DNA of 64,000 nucleotides, taken from NCBI GenBank assembly GCA_041655765.1, contig JBBAEU010000001.1:333868-397867 (forward strand), written 5' to 3'. This stretch comes from Brumimicrobium sp041655765. Lineage in GTDB: Bacteria; Bacteroidota; Bacteroidia; Flavobacteriales_D; Crocinitomicaceae. The notes under the pieces are model-generated. The model did no database searches. It saw only the letters and a list, made by a program, of their open reading frames with translations, and was not told the origin of the DNA. Below, piece by piece: positions 1 to 9,346 of this stretch; within the stretch, counting starts at the first letter, position 1; each line of letters opens with the position of its first letter. The position numbers and the translations under genes are program-made.

Positions 1-270
1 TTTAATTCCTAAGCAAATTAATACGTTGTAGTAATGTGCTTTAGAATCGTTTGCTGTAGATTCGTGCTTTAGTGCCTCATCTATCAGTGATTTTGCACCT
101 AAAAGATGTTCTTTTGCCGATTTCATATCCTGCTTCATCAGATCGGTTTGCACCTTTTTAAACTCTAATGCAGCAGATACAACATTGCTACTTTGACTCA
201 CTCCAGCCAGTGGAAAAAGGAATCCAAAAGAAGCAATTGCTATTCCGATTGTTATTTTTTTAATATTCAT
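1..270 (-). CDS. Secreted TPR-like protein, N-terminal 90 codons (cut by window edge)
   Basis: An open frame begins at an ATG (268-270) and runs off the left edge after 90 codons. It starts MNIKKITIGIAIASF, a typical Sec signal peptide that ends near LAGVSQS. The next helices (SAALEFKKVQTDLMK, SAKEHLLGAKSLIDEAL, SKAHYYNVLICLG) have the helix-turn-helix pattern of tetratricopeptide repeats. It lies 26 nt downstream of gyrA on the same strand. In many Flavobacteriia a secreted TPR protein follows gyrA, so this is probably the same gene, co-transcribed with gyrA. The C-terminal part is not visible. Confidence 0.7.
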   Translation of the reverse strand, partial: MNIKKITIGIAIASFGFLFPLAGVSQSSNVVSAALEFKKVQTDLMKQDMKSAKEHLLGAKSLIDEALKHESTANDSKAHYYNVLICLGIK

Positions 271-296
271 TTTGATATTATTTTTGTTTATCATTA

Positions 297-2837
297 TTAT
301 TCTTCAACATTATTATCATTTTCCGTGCCATTTTCTTCATCTGTTAGATTTTCATCAAACTCCTCCTCATCTTCTTTTGGAACTTTTGCAACTGCAGCAA
401 TTTCTCCTCCTTTAGATAAATTGATAATTCTTACTCCTTGCGTAGCACGCCCCATCACTCTAATTTGGTCGATATTCACTCTAATCGTAATACCATTTCT
501 GGTAATAATCATTAAATCATCATCATCTGTAACATTCTTAATCGAAATTAAATCTCCTGTTTTTTCAGTGATGTTCATTGTTTTAACACCTTTACCACCA
601 CGGTTTGTGATTCGATACACAGGTTCTCCAGTTTCTGGATCATTGAAGTAAGTACGTTTACCGTATCCATTTTCAGAAACCACAAGAATTGTATTTTCGC
701 TATCTGAATCTAAGCAAATCATTCCAATTACTTCATCGTCTTTACGACTCATGGTAACACCTTTTACACCAATTGAGTTTCTACCAACTGAACGCACGGT
801 TTTTTCGTTAAATCGGATGGCATAACCAGATTTTTTAGCCAAGATAATTTCTTGCTCACCATTGGTTAATTTTGCTTCTAAAAGTTCATCACCTTCGTTA
901 ATTTTAATTGCGTGAATACCATTGGATCTTGGTCTAGAATAAGCTTCTAAGATAGTTTTCTTTATAATACCTTGTTTTGTACACATAACAATATAATGAC
1001 TATTTACATAATCTTTATTTGTAAGGTCTTCAACATTGATATAAGCCATGATTTTATCATCCTGCTCAATATTTATCAGGTTTTGAATTGCTCTACCTTT
1101 AGAAGTTTTACTTCCTTCAGGAATTTCGAAAACACGCATCCAGAAGCATTTACCTTTTTCAGTAAATACCATCAAGTAATTATGATTTGTTGCAACGAAT
1201 ATGTTTTCAAGGAAGTCTTTATCCCTAGTTGTTGAACCACGAGAACCTATTCCTCCTCTATTTTGTACTTTGTACTCAGTTAAACTTGTTCTTTTGATAT
1301 AACCAGCATGTGAAATAGTAACAACAACTTCATCATCTGGAATCAAGTCCTCAATTCTCATTTCTGATGCTGAATACTCAATTACAGAACGTCTTTCGTC
1401 TCCATATTTTTCTTTTACTTCTAGAAGTTCTTCTTTAATGATATCCATTCGTCTTGACTCATTTGCCAAGATATCCTTTAAGTCAGCAATTAAAGTCATT
1501 AAATCATCGAACTCTGCTCTTAACTTATCTTGTTCGAGTCCTGTTAACTGTCCCAATCTCATCTCAACGATTGCACGTGCCTGAATTTCAGACAGTTCAA
1601 AGCGTTTCATCAAATTTTCTCTAGCTTCATCACGACTATCAGAAGCTCTAATGATTTTTATTACTTCATCAATATTATCTGATGCGATAATAAGTCCTTC
1701 TAGTATATGCGCTCTTTCTTCGGCCTTTCTTAAGTCGAACTTAGTTCTTTTGATTACAACGTCATGTCTAAACTCAACAAAATAATGAATTATTTGTTTT
1801 AAATTCAATAATTCAGGTCGTCCATCAACAAGACAAATATTATTTATAGAAAAAGAAGTTTGTAAGGCGGTATATTTATACAGTTTATTAAGAACTACAT
1901 TAGGAATAGCATCTCTTTTTAGTTCATAAACGATACGCATTCCTTTTCTATCAGACTCATCTCTAATATCCGAAATTCCTGTAATTTTACCTTCATTCAC
2001 CAACTCAGCAGTTCTTTTAATCATATCTGCTTTGTTAACTTGATAGGGAATTTCTGTTATGATAATTACTTCTCTACCGCTTTTATTCTCTTCAATTGTT
2101 GCTTTCGCTCGCATTACAACACGTCCTCTCCCAGTTTCAAAAGCACTTTTTACGCCTTCATATCCATAGATAATCCCACCTGTTGGAAAATCTGGTGCTT
2201 TTATGTATTGCATCAATCCTTCAATGTCGATATCGTTGTTATCAATGTATGCAATTATTCCATCAACTACCTCTGAAAGATTATGAGGTGCCATATTTGT
2301 GGCCATTCCCACTGCAATTCCACTCGCACCATTTACAAGTAGGTTAGGAATTTTTGTAGGTAAAACTGTTGGCTCTTCTAAACTATCATCGAAGTTACTT
2401 TGAAAATCAACCGTCTCCTTTTCAAGGTCAGCAAGCATATCTTCTGAAATCTTTTTCAACCTTGCTTCTGTATAACGCATTGCAGCAGCACTATCTCCGT
2501 CAACCGACCCATAGTTTCCTTGCCCATCAACCAAAGGATAACGTAACGACCAATTTTGAGCCATACGCACCATTGTATCATATACAGAACTATCACCGTG
2601 TGGATGATACTTTCCTAAAACCTCACCCACAATTCTTGCAGATTTTTTGTGAGGACGATTAGAATAAACTCCAATTCCTTGCATACCATAAAGCACTCTT
2701 CTATGTACTGGTTTAAAACCATCACGAACATCAGGAAGAGCTCGAGAAACAATCACCGACATCGAATAATCGATATAGGCAGATTTCATTTCATCTTCAA
2801 TGTTAATTTTAATAATTCTTTCTCCGTCTATTGCCAT
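297..2837 (-). CDS. gyrA: DNA gyrase subunit A
   Basis: Breakage-reunion subunit of DNA gyrase, which with GyrB introduces negative supercoils using ATP. At 846 aa it is full length. The N-terminal domain carries the active-site Tyr122 (AAAMRYTEARL). The quinolone-resistance region reads GDSSVYDTMVRM, with Ser83 and Asp87 in E. coli numbering, the drug-susceptible residues, and Ser84 in place of Ala. The C-terminal beta-pinwheel carries a GyrA-box-like QNRGGIG at about residues 524-530 and a second NRGGKG repeat, then an acidic tail (KEDEEEFDENLTDEE). It is transcribed divergently from clpC, and a secreted TPR gene follows directly downstream. Confidence 0.98.
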   Translation of the reverse strand: MAIDGERIIKINIEDEMKSAYIDYSMSVIVSRALPDVRDGFKPVHRRVLYGMQGIGVYSNRPHKKSARIVGEVLGKYHPHGDSSVYDTMVRMAQNWSLRYPLVDGQGNYGSVDGDSAAAMRYTEARLKKISEDMLADLEKETVDFQSNFDDSLEEPTVLPTKIPNLLVNGASGIAVGMATNMAPHNLSEVVDGIIAYIDNNDIDIEGLMQYIKAPDFPTGGIIYGYEGVKSAFETGRGRVVMRAKATIEENKSGREVIIITEIPYQVNKADMIKRTAELVNEGKITGISDIRDESDRKGMRIVYELKRDAIPNVVLNKLYKYTALQTSFSINNICLVDGRPELLNLKQIIHYFVEFRHDVVIKRTKFDLRKAEERAHILEGLIIASDNIDEVIKIIRASDSRDEARENLMKRFELSEIQARAIVEMRLGQLTGLEQDKLRAEFDDLMTLIADLKDILANESRRMDIIKEELLEVKEKYGDERRSVIEYSASEMRIEDLIPDDEVVVTISHAGYIKRTSLTEYKVQNRGGIGSRGSTTRDKDFLENIFVATNHNYLMVFTEKGKCFWMRVFEIPEGSKTSKGRAIQNLINIEQDDKIMAYINVEDLTNKDYVNSHYIVMCTKQGIIKKTILEAYSRPRSNGIHAIKINEGDELLEAKLTNGEQEIILAKKSGYAIRFNEKTVRSVGRNSIGVKGVTMSRKDDEVIGMICLDSDSENTILVVSENGYGKRTYFNDPETGEPVYRITNRGGKGVKTMNITEKTGDLISIKNVTDDDDLMIITRNGITIRVNIDQIRVMGRATQGVRIINLSKGGEIAAVAKVPKEDEEEFDENLTDEENGTENDNNVEE

Positions 2838-2883
2838 TCTAAATTAATTAATTTTTAAGGCTAAAAAAGCCAATTCAAGACGC

Positions 2884-2891
2884 TAAAGATA
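2884..2891 (-). promoter_or_regulatory. Possible -7 box for gyrA
   Basis: On the minus strand this reads TATCTTTA, one base off the Bacteroidota -7 consensus TAnnTTTG, 46 nt before the gyrA ATG. I found no TTG (-33) at the usual spacing. Weak prediction. Confidence 0.3.
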
Positions 2892-2992
2892 GTGAATTTT
2901 CACCAATACGTATGTATGTTTTGTTATAATTATAAACAAAAAGCTGTGAACAATTGTGAATAACTTTAAACATTATTTAAAGTAATTCGTTT

Positions 2993-3000
2993 TATTTTTG
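2993..3000 (+). promoter_or_regulatory. -7 promoter box for clpC
   Basis: TATTTTTG is a full match to TAnnTTTG, 56 nt before the clpC ATG, in the 219-nt divergent gyrA/clpC spacer. No clear TTG -33 element was found. I see no CtsR- or HrcA-like inverted repeat around it. Confidence 0.4.
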
Positions 3001-3056
3001 AAAAGTCCTCTAAAATTTTAGAAATTAAAGAGGAAATTATTTATATTCGTAAAATT

Positions 3057-5615
3057 ATGGAAGCAAAGTTTTCACCAAGAGTAAAAGATGTTATAAATTT
3101 TAGTCGCGAAGAAGCACTAAGATTAGGAAACGATTATATTGGCGTAGAACATCTATTGTTAGGATTGATACGTGAGGGAGAAGGGTTAGCAATTAAAGTA
3201 CTTAAAGAGTTTAATCTTGATTTGGAACAAATTCGTTATCAAATTGAGTCTTACCTATCTAAATCAGCAACACAATCTAACAACGCTAAAAATTTAACTA
3301 ATATACCTTTGGTTAAACAAGCGGAAAAAGTTTTAAAAATCACCTATTTAGAAGCAAAAATATTTAGAAGTCCTGTGATTGGAACTGAACATCTTCTACT
3401 TTCAATTCTAAAAGATGAAAACAGTGTTGCTTGTAGAACACTGAATAAATATGGTATAATTTATAATAATGCAAAAGACGAAATCGAAGCAATGCTAGAA
3501 GAACAAAACCCGAAATTTGAATTTCCAAGTTCCAGCGATGACGAAGGAACAGGATTTGCTGGTGGCCCTGGCTCATCAGGTGGACAAAGAAAATCTGGCG
3601 AAGTTAAGTCAAAAACTCCTGTTTTAGATAACTTCGGTAGAGATTTAACCCGATTAGCTGAAAATGACCAATTAGACCCAATTGTTGGACGAGAAAAAGA
3701 AATCGAAAGGGTTAGCCAAATTTTATCCCGCAGAAAGAAAAATAATCCCATCTTAATTGGAGAACCTGGTGTTGGAAAAAGTGCAATTGCCGAAGGACTT
3801 GCTTTAAGAATTGTTCAACGAAAAGTGTCACGTGTTTTATTTGACAAAAGAATTGTTTCCCTTGATTTGGCTTCTCTTGTTGCCGGAACAAAATACCGTG
3901 GCCAATTTGAAGAGAGAATGAAAGCGGTGATGACTGAAATTGAAAAAAATAGAGACATCATCCTATTTATTGATGAAATTCACACCATTGTTGGAGCTGG
4001 TGGAGCAAGCGGTTCGCTAGATGCTTCTAACATGTTTAAACCTGCTTTGGCAAGGGGCGAAATTCAAGTAATCGGGGCTACAACACTTGACGAGTATCGT
4101 CAACACGTTGAAAAAGACGGTGCACTTGAACGTCGTTTCCAAAAAGTTTTGGTTGAACCAACCAGTAAAGAAGAAACCATCCAAATCCTTACAAATATTA
4201 AGGATAGATATGAAGACCATCACAACGTTACTTATACGCAAGAAGCATTAGAAGCATGTGTGAGCTTGACAGAAAGATATATTTCAGACAGACACTTACC
4301 AGACAAAGCAATTGATGCTTTGGACGAAGTTGGTTCAAGGGTTCATATCACAAATATTAAAGTTCCTCAAATTATTATTGAAATTGAAAACAAAATCGAA
4401 ATAGTAAAAGAGGAGAAGAATGAAGTAATTCGCTCTCAACAATACGAAAAAGCTGCTGAATTGCGAGACAGAGAGAAAAAACTTCTCGATGAATTGGAAG
4501 TAGAAAAACAGAAATGGGAAGAGGAAACAAAAAATCATAAAATTTCTGTTACAGAAGATGATGTTGAAGAAGTTGTGGCAATGATGACAGGAATCCCAGT
4601 TCAAAGAATTGCAGAAAAAGAAAGCGGTAAGTTAGCCAAGTTAGCCAGCGAACTGAAAGGTAAAATTATCGGTCAAGACGATGCAGTAGATAAAGTAGCT
4701 AAGGCAATCCAAAGAAACAGAGCAGGATTAAAAGACCCTAATAAACCAATTGGTTCATTCTTTTTCTTAGGACCAACAGGTGTAGGTAAAACATTGTTGG
4801 CTAAAAAACTTTCTGGACTTCTATTTGATTCTGAAGATGCACTCATTCGAGTTGATATGTCAGAATACATGGAGAAATTCTCTATTTCTCGTTTGGTTGG
4901 AGCTCCTCCAGGATATGTTGGTTACGAAGAAGGTGGTCAATTGACAGAAAAAGTTAGAAGAAAGCCCTACTCTATTATCTTGTTAGATGAAATTGAAAAA
5001 GCTCATCCTGATGTCTTTAACTTATTACTTCAAGTATTAGATGATGGACATATGACAGATGGATTGGGTCGTAAAATCGATTTTAAAAATACCATTATCA
5101 TTATGACATCTAATATTGGAGCGAGACAATTACAAGACTTTGGTACTGGTGTTGGATTTGGCACTTCTGCAAAGTTAGCCGCTTCTGAAGATGACCAAAA
5201 AGCCGTTATTCAAAATGCACTTCGTAAAGCATTCTCTCCTGAGTTTCTAAACCGTGTGGATGACATGATTATCTTTAAACCACTTGATCGTGAAGATATT
5301 TACAAAATCATCGACATTGAGTTGGAAACCCTTTACAAAAGAATCGGTGAGTTAGGATATACCATAAAAATGGACAAAGATGCTAAAGACTTTATTGTCG
5401 ATAAAGGATATGACAGTAAGTTTGGCGCACGTCCATTAAAAAGGGCTATCCAAAAATACATCGAAGATGTTTTAGCTGACGATATCATTAATGCTAGAGT
5501 TAAAGAAGGCGATACAGTTAATCTTTCTTTAAATAAAGAAAAGGACGCCTTGATTTCTAAGGTTGTTAAAACAGGAAAGAAAACAACGGAAAATCCAAAA
5601 GAAGAAGAAAGTTAA
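3057..5615 (+). CDS. clpC: ATP-dependent Clp protease ATP-binding subunit ClpC
   Basis: Hsp100/AAA+ unfoldase that feeds proteins to ClpP. At 852 aa it has the full ClpC plan. The N-terminal Clp repeat domain (about 1-150) has the paired motifs GVEHLLLGL and GTEHLLLSI. A Gly/Ser linker follows (166-177). AAA1 has Walker A GEPGVGKS (235-242) and Walker B ILFIDEIH. A UVR segment (QYEKAAELRDREKKL) lies in the middle domain. AAA2 has Walker A GPTGVGKT and Walker B IILLDEIEKAHP. The UVR segment separates ClpC from ClpA and ClpB. It is a single gene with its own terminator (5629-5673), divergent from gyrA. Confidence 0.97.
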   Translation: MEAKFSPRVKDVINFSREEALRLGNDYIGVEHLLLGLIREGEGLAIKVLKEFNLDLEQIRYQIESYLSKSATQSNNAKNLTNIPLVKQAEKVLKITYLEAKIFRSPVIGTEHLLLSILKDENSVACRTLNKYGIIYNNAKDEIEAMLEEQNPKFEFPSSSDDEGTGFAGGPGSSGGQRKSGEVKSKTPVLDNFGRDLTRLAENDQLDPIVGREKEIERVSQILSRRKKNNPILIGEPGVGKSAIAEGLALRIVQRKVSRVLFDKRIVSLDLASLVAGTKYRGQFEERMKAVMTEIEKNRDIILFIDEIHTIVGAGGASGSLDASNMFKPALARGEIQVIGATTLDEYRQHVEKDGALERRFQKVLVEPTSKEETIQILTNIKDRYEDHHNVTYTQEALEACVSLTERYISDRHLPDKAIDALDEVGSRVHITNIKVPQIIIEIENKIEIVKEEKNEVIRSQQYEKAAELRDREKKLLDELEVEKQKWEEETKNHKISVTEDDVEEVVAMMTGIPVQRIAEKESGKLAKLASELKGKIIGQDDAVDKVAKAIQRNRAGLKDPNKPIGSFFFLGPTGVGKTLLAKKLSGLLFDSEDALIRVDMSEYMEKFSISRLVGAPPGYVGYEEGGQLTEKVRRKPYSIILLDEIEKAHPDVFNLLLQVLDDGHMTDGLGRKIDFKNTIIIMTSNIGARQLQDFGTGVGFGTSAKLAASEDDQKAVIQNALRKAFSPEFLNRVDDMIIFKPLDREDIYKIIDIELETLYKRIGELGYTIKMDKDAKDFIVDKGYDSKFGARPLKRAIQKYIEDVLADDIINARVKEGDTVNLSLNKEKDALISKVVKTGKKTTENPKEEES

Positions 5616-5628
5616 GGTAATATGATAC

Positions 5629-5673
5629 AAAAAATGTAACGAAGACTCATTGAAGTAATCGTTGCATTTTTTT
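5629..5673 (+). terminator. Rho-independent terminator after clpC
   Basis: A 14-nt left arm (AAAAAATGTAACGA, 5629-5642) pairs with TCGTTGCATTTTTT (5659-5672) through one G-U wobble and is followed by T. It starts 13 nt after the clpC stop. Confidence 0.8.
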
Positions 5674-5702
5674 AGTTATCGTTTCTAATTTTAAATTGTA
5701 AT

Positions 5703-6569
5703 ATGTCAAAATCTTATTATTTAATATTCACTTTTCTACTCATTACACAAACAACTATTTCTCAAAATTTAAATGGACCCGCGTTAAAGGATATCCCTCA
5801 CGAAGTTTTTGTAAACGATGGAAAAAATGATTTTGATAAAATCTTTTATAAAGATGAAACAATTGAGAAACATGTGAGAATTTTACATGGGAATGCTGAA
5901 ACTCCTCACGAATTATCGATTGAGAGCAACAGTTTTGATGATTATTGGAGTTATTATAAAAACAGCTGGCATTTAATCCGATTTAAAAAAGACCAAGAAC
6001 CATTTTTAGTGTTCATAGGAAAAAGATCGCCTTTTGATGAGCGAGAATATGTTGAATTCTACAATCCTAGAAATCCTGTTGAAGAAGCAATCATTTACAT
6101 TGCACAAGCTGTCCCATTGGCATATAAACGTCATCCTTTCACGGGTGAACTCATCTTATATTTACACGAATATCCTTGCTGTGGATTTTCTAGCCATAAT
6201 ATACTTACCCTAAGACAAATTTATGATGAAATAAAATCAACCAATCGATTTTTTATCGGGCGAGATTTAGGAGATATGGTTGGTCCTTTCTTTCCAAACA
6301 AAGTGAAATTTGATAAAGAATATCATACGTTAAAAGAAAGAACTGAACTCAGATGGTCGCCCGCTGTTGTTGAAGAGAAAGCTTTTGTAGGTCGCACTGA
6401 ATCAAACTTAATAATTCATTATGAAAAAGGCGCAACTTATAAAATACTACACGACAATGGAAATTGGTTGTTCGTTATATTTTACTCAGGTATCGCACAT
6501 GAACTAAGCAAGGTTATGCATTACACCAACTTTCTTCACACAGGGGTTTACGGTTGGATTAAAAAGTAA
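5703..6569 (+). CDS. Secreted protein of unknown function with SH3-like C-terminus
   Basis: 288 aa, not recognised as a named family. The N-terminus MSKSYYLIFTFLLITQTTIS is a Sec signal peptide ending at ISQ. The mature part is rich in Tyr, His and Asp, with a conserved-looking core (FYNPRNPVEEAIIYIAQ, LYLHEYPCCGFSSH). The last 80 residues (ERTELRWSPAVVEE, TYKILHDNGNWLFVIF, TGVYGWIKK) resemble a bacterial SH3-type fold, since the ending VYGWIKK is typical of SH3b domains. It is probably periplasmic or outer-membrane associated. It is a stand-alone gene between the clpC terminator and the cca promoter. Confidence 0.75.
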   Translation: MSKSYYLIFTFLLITQTTISQNLNGPALKDIPHEVFVNDGKNDFDKIFYKDETIEKHVRILHGNAETPHELSIESNSFDDYWSYYKNSWHLIRFKKDQEPFLVFIGKRSPFDEREYVEFYNPRNPVEEAIIYIAQAVPLAYKRHPFTGELILYLHEYPCCGFSSHNILTLRQIYDEIKSTNRFFIGRDLGDMVGPFFPNKVKFDKEYHTLKERTELRWSPAVVEEKAFVGRTESNLIIHYEKGATYKILHDNGNWLFVIFYSGIAHELSKVMHYTNFLHTGVYGWIKK

Positions 6570-6605
6570 AATTTATTTCATTTACCGAATTTCACAAAAG
6601 ACGCT

Positions 6606-6613
6606 TATATTTG
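6606..6613 (+). promoter_or_regulatory. -7 promoter box for tRNA nucleotidyltransferase
   Basis: TATATTTG, followed by CAAGCCA and then the ATG. Only 7 nt separate the box from the start codon, which predicts a transcript start at or next to the ATG. Confidence 0.55.
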
Positions 6614-6620
6614 CAAGCCA

Positions 6621-8048
6621 ATGAATTTTAATTACAAAGACAAATTAAATCATCCTGTATTTAAGGTGACAAGTGAAATCGTTACCAATGAAGGATTGGA
6701 AGCCTATGTAATTGGTGGTTATGTTAGGGATTTAATCTTAGATAGACCAACCAATGACATTGATATTGTAGTTGTTGGGAATGGACTTGAACTGGCAGAA
6801 AAAGTTGCTGAAAAACTTCGCGTAAAAAGCGTTAACACCTTCAAATCATTTGGTACAGCTCATTTTGTTTATAAAGATTTAGAAGTAGAATTTGTTGGAG
6901 CGAGAAAAGAATCATATAGATATACATCAAGAAAGCCGATTGTAGAAGATGGAACTTTGGAAGATGACCAAAACAGAAGAGATTTTACAATCAATGCTTT
7001 GGCGTTGAACTTGAATGCAGACAAATATGGTGATTTGGTTGATCCATTTAATGGATTGCAAGATTTAGAAGATAAAATTATTCGCACACCTCTTCAGCCT
7101 TCATCTACTTATTCAGATGATCCACTGAGGATGTTGCGTGCCATTAGATTTGCTACTCAGTTAGACTTTAAAATTGAAAACGAGAGCCTTAAAGCCATTT
7201 TAGATAATGCTGAAAGACTTCAAATTATTTCTCAAGAAAGAATTATTGATGAGGTAAATAAGATTATTTTATCAAAACAGCCTTCTCGTGGGTTTAAACT
7301 TTTATATGCAACAAAACTTCTTCACCAATTTTTTCCTGAAATGGCAAATTTGGCTGGAGTTGAAACTATAGACAATAAATCTCACAAAGATAATTTTTAT
7401 CATACGCTTGAGGTTTTAGACAATATTTCTGAAGTTTCTGATAACCTTTGGCTAAGATGGGCAGCGATTATGCATGATATTGCGAAGCCTGCAACAAAAA
7501 GGTACAACCAAAAAGTAGGATGGACTTTCCACGGCCACGAAGACTTGGGAGCTAAAATGGTTCCCAAAATCTTTAAACGCTTAAAATTGCCTTTAGACTC
7601 CAAAATGCGTTATGTTCAAAAATTGGTTCGCTTACACCTCCGCCCTATTTCGTTGGTTAAAGGAAATGTAACAGATTCGGCTGTGCGACGATTACTAAAT
7701 GAAGCTGGAGATGACATTGACGATTTGATGAAATTATGCAATGCTGACATCACTTCTAAGAATGAGTTTAAAGTTCGAAAATATCAAAACAACTTTAAAA
7801 AGGTTATTGAGAAATTACGCTGCGTAGAGGAAAAAGATAAAGTAAGAAATTTTCAGCCACCCATCGATGGAAATATTATTATGGAAACCTTTGATATTCA
7901 ACCAAGAAGTGAAATAGGAACCATAAAAAGTGCAATTAAAGAAGCAATTTTAGAGGGAGAAATTCAAAATAACTTTGATGAAGCTTACGCAATGATGTTG
8001 AAAATCGGAGAAGAATTGGGGTTGAAAAAAAAGAAATCACTATCTTAG
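6621..8048 (+). CDS. cca: CCA-adding tRNA nucleotidyltransferase / poly(A) polymerase family, HD domain
   Basis: Adds or repairs the 3' CCA of tRNAs (class II nucleotidyltransferase). Visible motifs in order are the nucleotide-binding GGYVRD (32-37), catalytic Asp46 and Asp48 (NDIDI), RRDFTINAL (119-127), the DDPLRMLRAIRFA helix (166-178) characteristic of CCA/PcnB enzymes, and an HD phosphohydrolase domain with MHDIAKP (284-290). At 475 aa with an HD domain it matches the usual Bacteroidota enzyme. Poly(A) polymerase activity cannot be excluded from sequence. Start: the ATG 7 nt after a perfect -7 box. It is followed at 23 nt by an unrelated acidic protein. Confidence 0.93.
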   Translation: MNFNYKDKLNHPVFKVTSEIVTNEGLEAYVIGGYVRDLILDRPTNDIDIVVVGNGLELAEKVAEKLRVKSVNTFKSFGTAHFVYKDLEVEFVGARKESYRYTSRKPIVEDGTLEDDQNRRDFTINALALNLNADKYGDLVDPFNGLQDLEDKIIRTPLQPSSTYSDDPLRMLRAIRFATQLDFKIENESLKAILDNAERLQIISQERIIDEVNKIILSKQPSRGFKLLYATKLLHQFFPEMANLAGVETIDNKSHKDNFYHTLEVLDNISEVSDNLWLRWAAIMHDIAKPATKRYNQKVGWTFHGHEDLGAKMVPKIFKRLKLPLDSKMRYVQKLVRLHLRPISLVKGNVTDSAVRRLLNEAGDDIDDLMKLCNADITSKNEFKVRKYQNNFKKVIEKLRCVEEKDKVRNFQPPIDGNIIMETFDIQPRSEIGTIKSAIKEAILEGEIQNNFDEAYAMMLKIGEELGLKKKKSLS

Positions 8049-8071
8049 TAACAAAATTACGTAAAAACATT

Positions 8072-8632
8072 ATGGCTGGTCTCAATTTTAGAGTGTTATT
8101 GGATAGTGCGAAAAATCAAGATGTTTTTAGAGATATTCTTATTTCTGACGAACTTAACTTTGAGCAATTCTATCTTGCAGTGTTGGATGCTTTTGGCTTT
8201 GAAAATGACCAAATGGCTTCGTTTTTCGTCAGCGATGAACAATGGGGAAAAGGAGAAGAAATTTCACTCTTAAACATGAATTTTGATAATTCAGACGAGG
8301 AAGTTGCACCCATTCAAATGAACCAAATTAAACTCAAAGAACGAATCAAATCTCACATAACCAGATTTATATTGGTACACGATTTCTTATCTATGTGGAT
8401 TTTCTTGATTGAATTACAAGAGACCAACGATTATGATGGAGATACACCACAACTCCTCGTTTCTGTTGGAGAGATTTCGGAAGAGTTAAGAAATTCAAAG
8501 GAAAACAGAACGGATGATTTCCAATTTGAACCTGACTTTAATTGGGAAAAAGAGTTCGATGATGATGACTTTGATGATTTTGACGAATTTGACAACGACT
8601 TTTTTGAGGACATTGATGATTTTGATATTTAA
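8072..8632 (+). CDS. Plasmid pRiA4b ORF-3-like (IS1096 TnpR-like) family protein with acidic tail
   Basis: 186 aa. The N-terminal part (FRVLLDSAKNQDVFRDILI, FEQFYLAVLDAFGFENDQM, SFFVSDEQWGKGEEISLL) matches my memory of the pRiA4b ORF-3 family in Bacteroidota, a small fold of unknown biochemical role. Despite the family name there is no recombinase motif. The last 45 residues are an extreme Asp/Phe tract (FDDDDFDDFDEF and similar). The stop overlaps the next gene's start (TAATG), so it is translationally coupled to the methyltransferase. Function unknown. Confidence 0.8.
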   Translation: MAGLNFRVLLDSAKNQDVFRDILISDELNFEQFYLAVLDAFGFENDQMASFFVSDEQWGKGEEISLLNMNFDNSDEEVAPIQMNQIKLKERIKSHITRFILVHDFLSMWIFLIELQETNDYDGDTPQLLVSVGEISEELRNSKENRTDDFQFEPDFNWEKEFDDDDFDDFDEFDNDFFEDIDDFDI

Positions 8633-9345
8633 TGCATAAGAAAGACCCCATAGGCAATGCAATTTGGGATTTTCATAATGACTCCCATCCCGAGGATATT
8701 ACTGTAAAAAGTGATTTTATGGAGGATGATTTCATGCCGATTCACTATCTTTTTAGAAAATTTGACGACTTTCCTGAATTAGAAAAAATTGCAATGCAGT
8801 ATTGTAAAGGCAAGGTTTTAGATATAGGAGCTGGTGCAGGACCACACACTTCTTATTTGTTAGAAAATGATTTTGATGTTTCTACAATCGAAATTAGTAG
8901 TGGGGCACATAGATATTTAAAAGAAACACTGCCAAAAGCGCAACATTTTCATGGAAATCTATACGATTTTCATAAAAAAGGGTTTGATACCATTCTTTTA
9001 TTGATGAATGGCATAGGATTAGCAAATAATTTTAATAATATTGTTCCATTCTTAAAACATTTGGCAAATTTATTGAATGAAGATGGAAGAATTTTGTGTG
9101 AATCAACAGATGTTGCGGATGTCTTTAAGGATCAAGATGGCTCGATTTGGATTGATTTAAGCGTTCAGTATTATGGTGAGTTTAATTTTAAAATGATTTA
9201 TAAAGAATCTGAAAGCGATTGGTTTACATGGGTTTATTTGGATCGAAAAAATTTCAAAAATTTTGCCAATGAAGCAGGCCTTACATTTGAAATATTATAT
9301 GATGAAGATGAGGCATTTTTAGTTGAATTAAAAAAGAAAAAATAA
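8632..9345 (+). CDS. Class I SAM-dependent methyltransferase
   Basis: 237 aa. Rossmann motif I is VLDIGAGAG (62-70), followed by an acidic strand end (STIEIS) and a DTILLLMNGIGLANN motif-IV region, so it should bind S-adenosylmethionine. The substrate is not evident. The first 35 residues are charged and probably form a cap. The ATG overlaps the stop of the preceding acidic protein, and the next gene starts 1 nt after this stop, so all three are co-translated. Confidence 0.88.
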   Translation: MHKKDPIGNAIWDFHNDSHPEDITVKSDFMEDDFMPIHYLFRKFDDFPELEKIAMQYCKGKVLDIGAGAGPHTSYLLENDFDVSTIEISSGAHRYLKETLPKAQHFHGNLYDFHKKGFDTILLLMNGIGLANNFNNIVPFLKHLANLLNEDGRILCESTDVADVFKDQDGSIWIDLSVQYYGEFNFKMIYKESESDWFTWVYLDRKNFKNFANEAGLTFEILYDEDEAFLVELKKKK

Positions 9346-9346
9346 A

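Noticed and set aside
193..651. Open frame of 152 codons on the plus strand opposite gyrA
   Set aside because: It lies antisense to gyrA and its own upstream gene, has no recognisable motif, and has Ser/Phe-rich content typical of antisense frames in AT-rich genes.
8072..8632. Transposon resolvase function suggested by the TnpR-like family name
   Set aside because: No serine- or tyrosine-recombinase residues and no transposon ends nearby.
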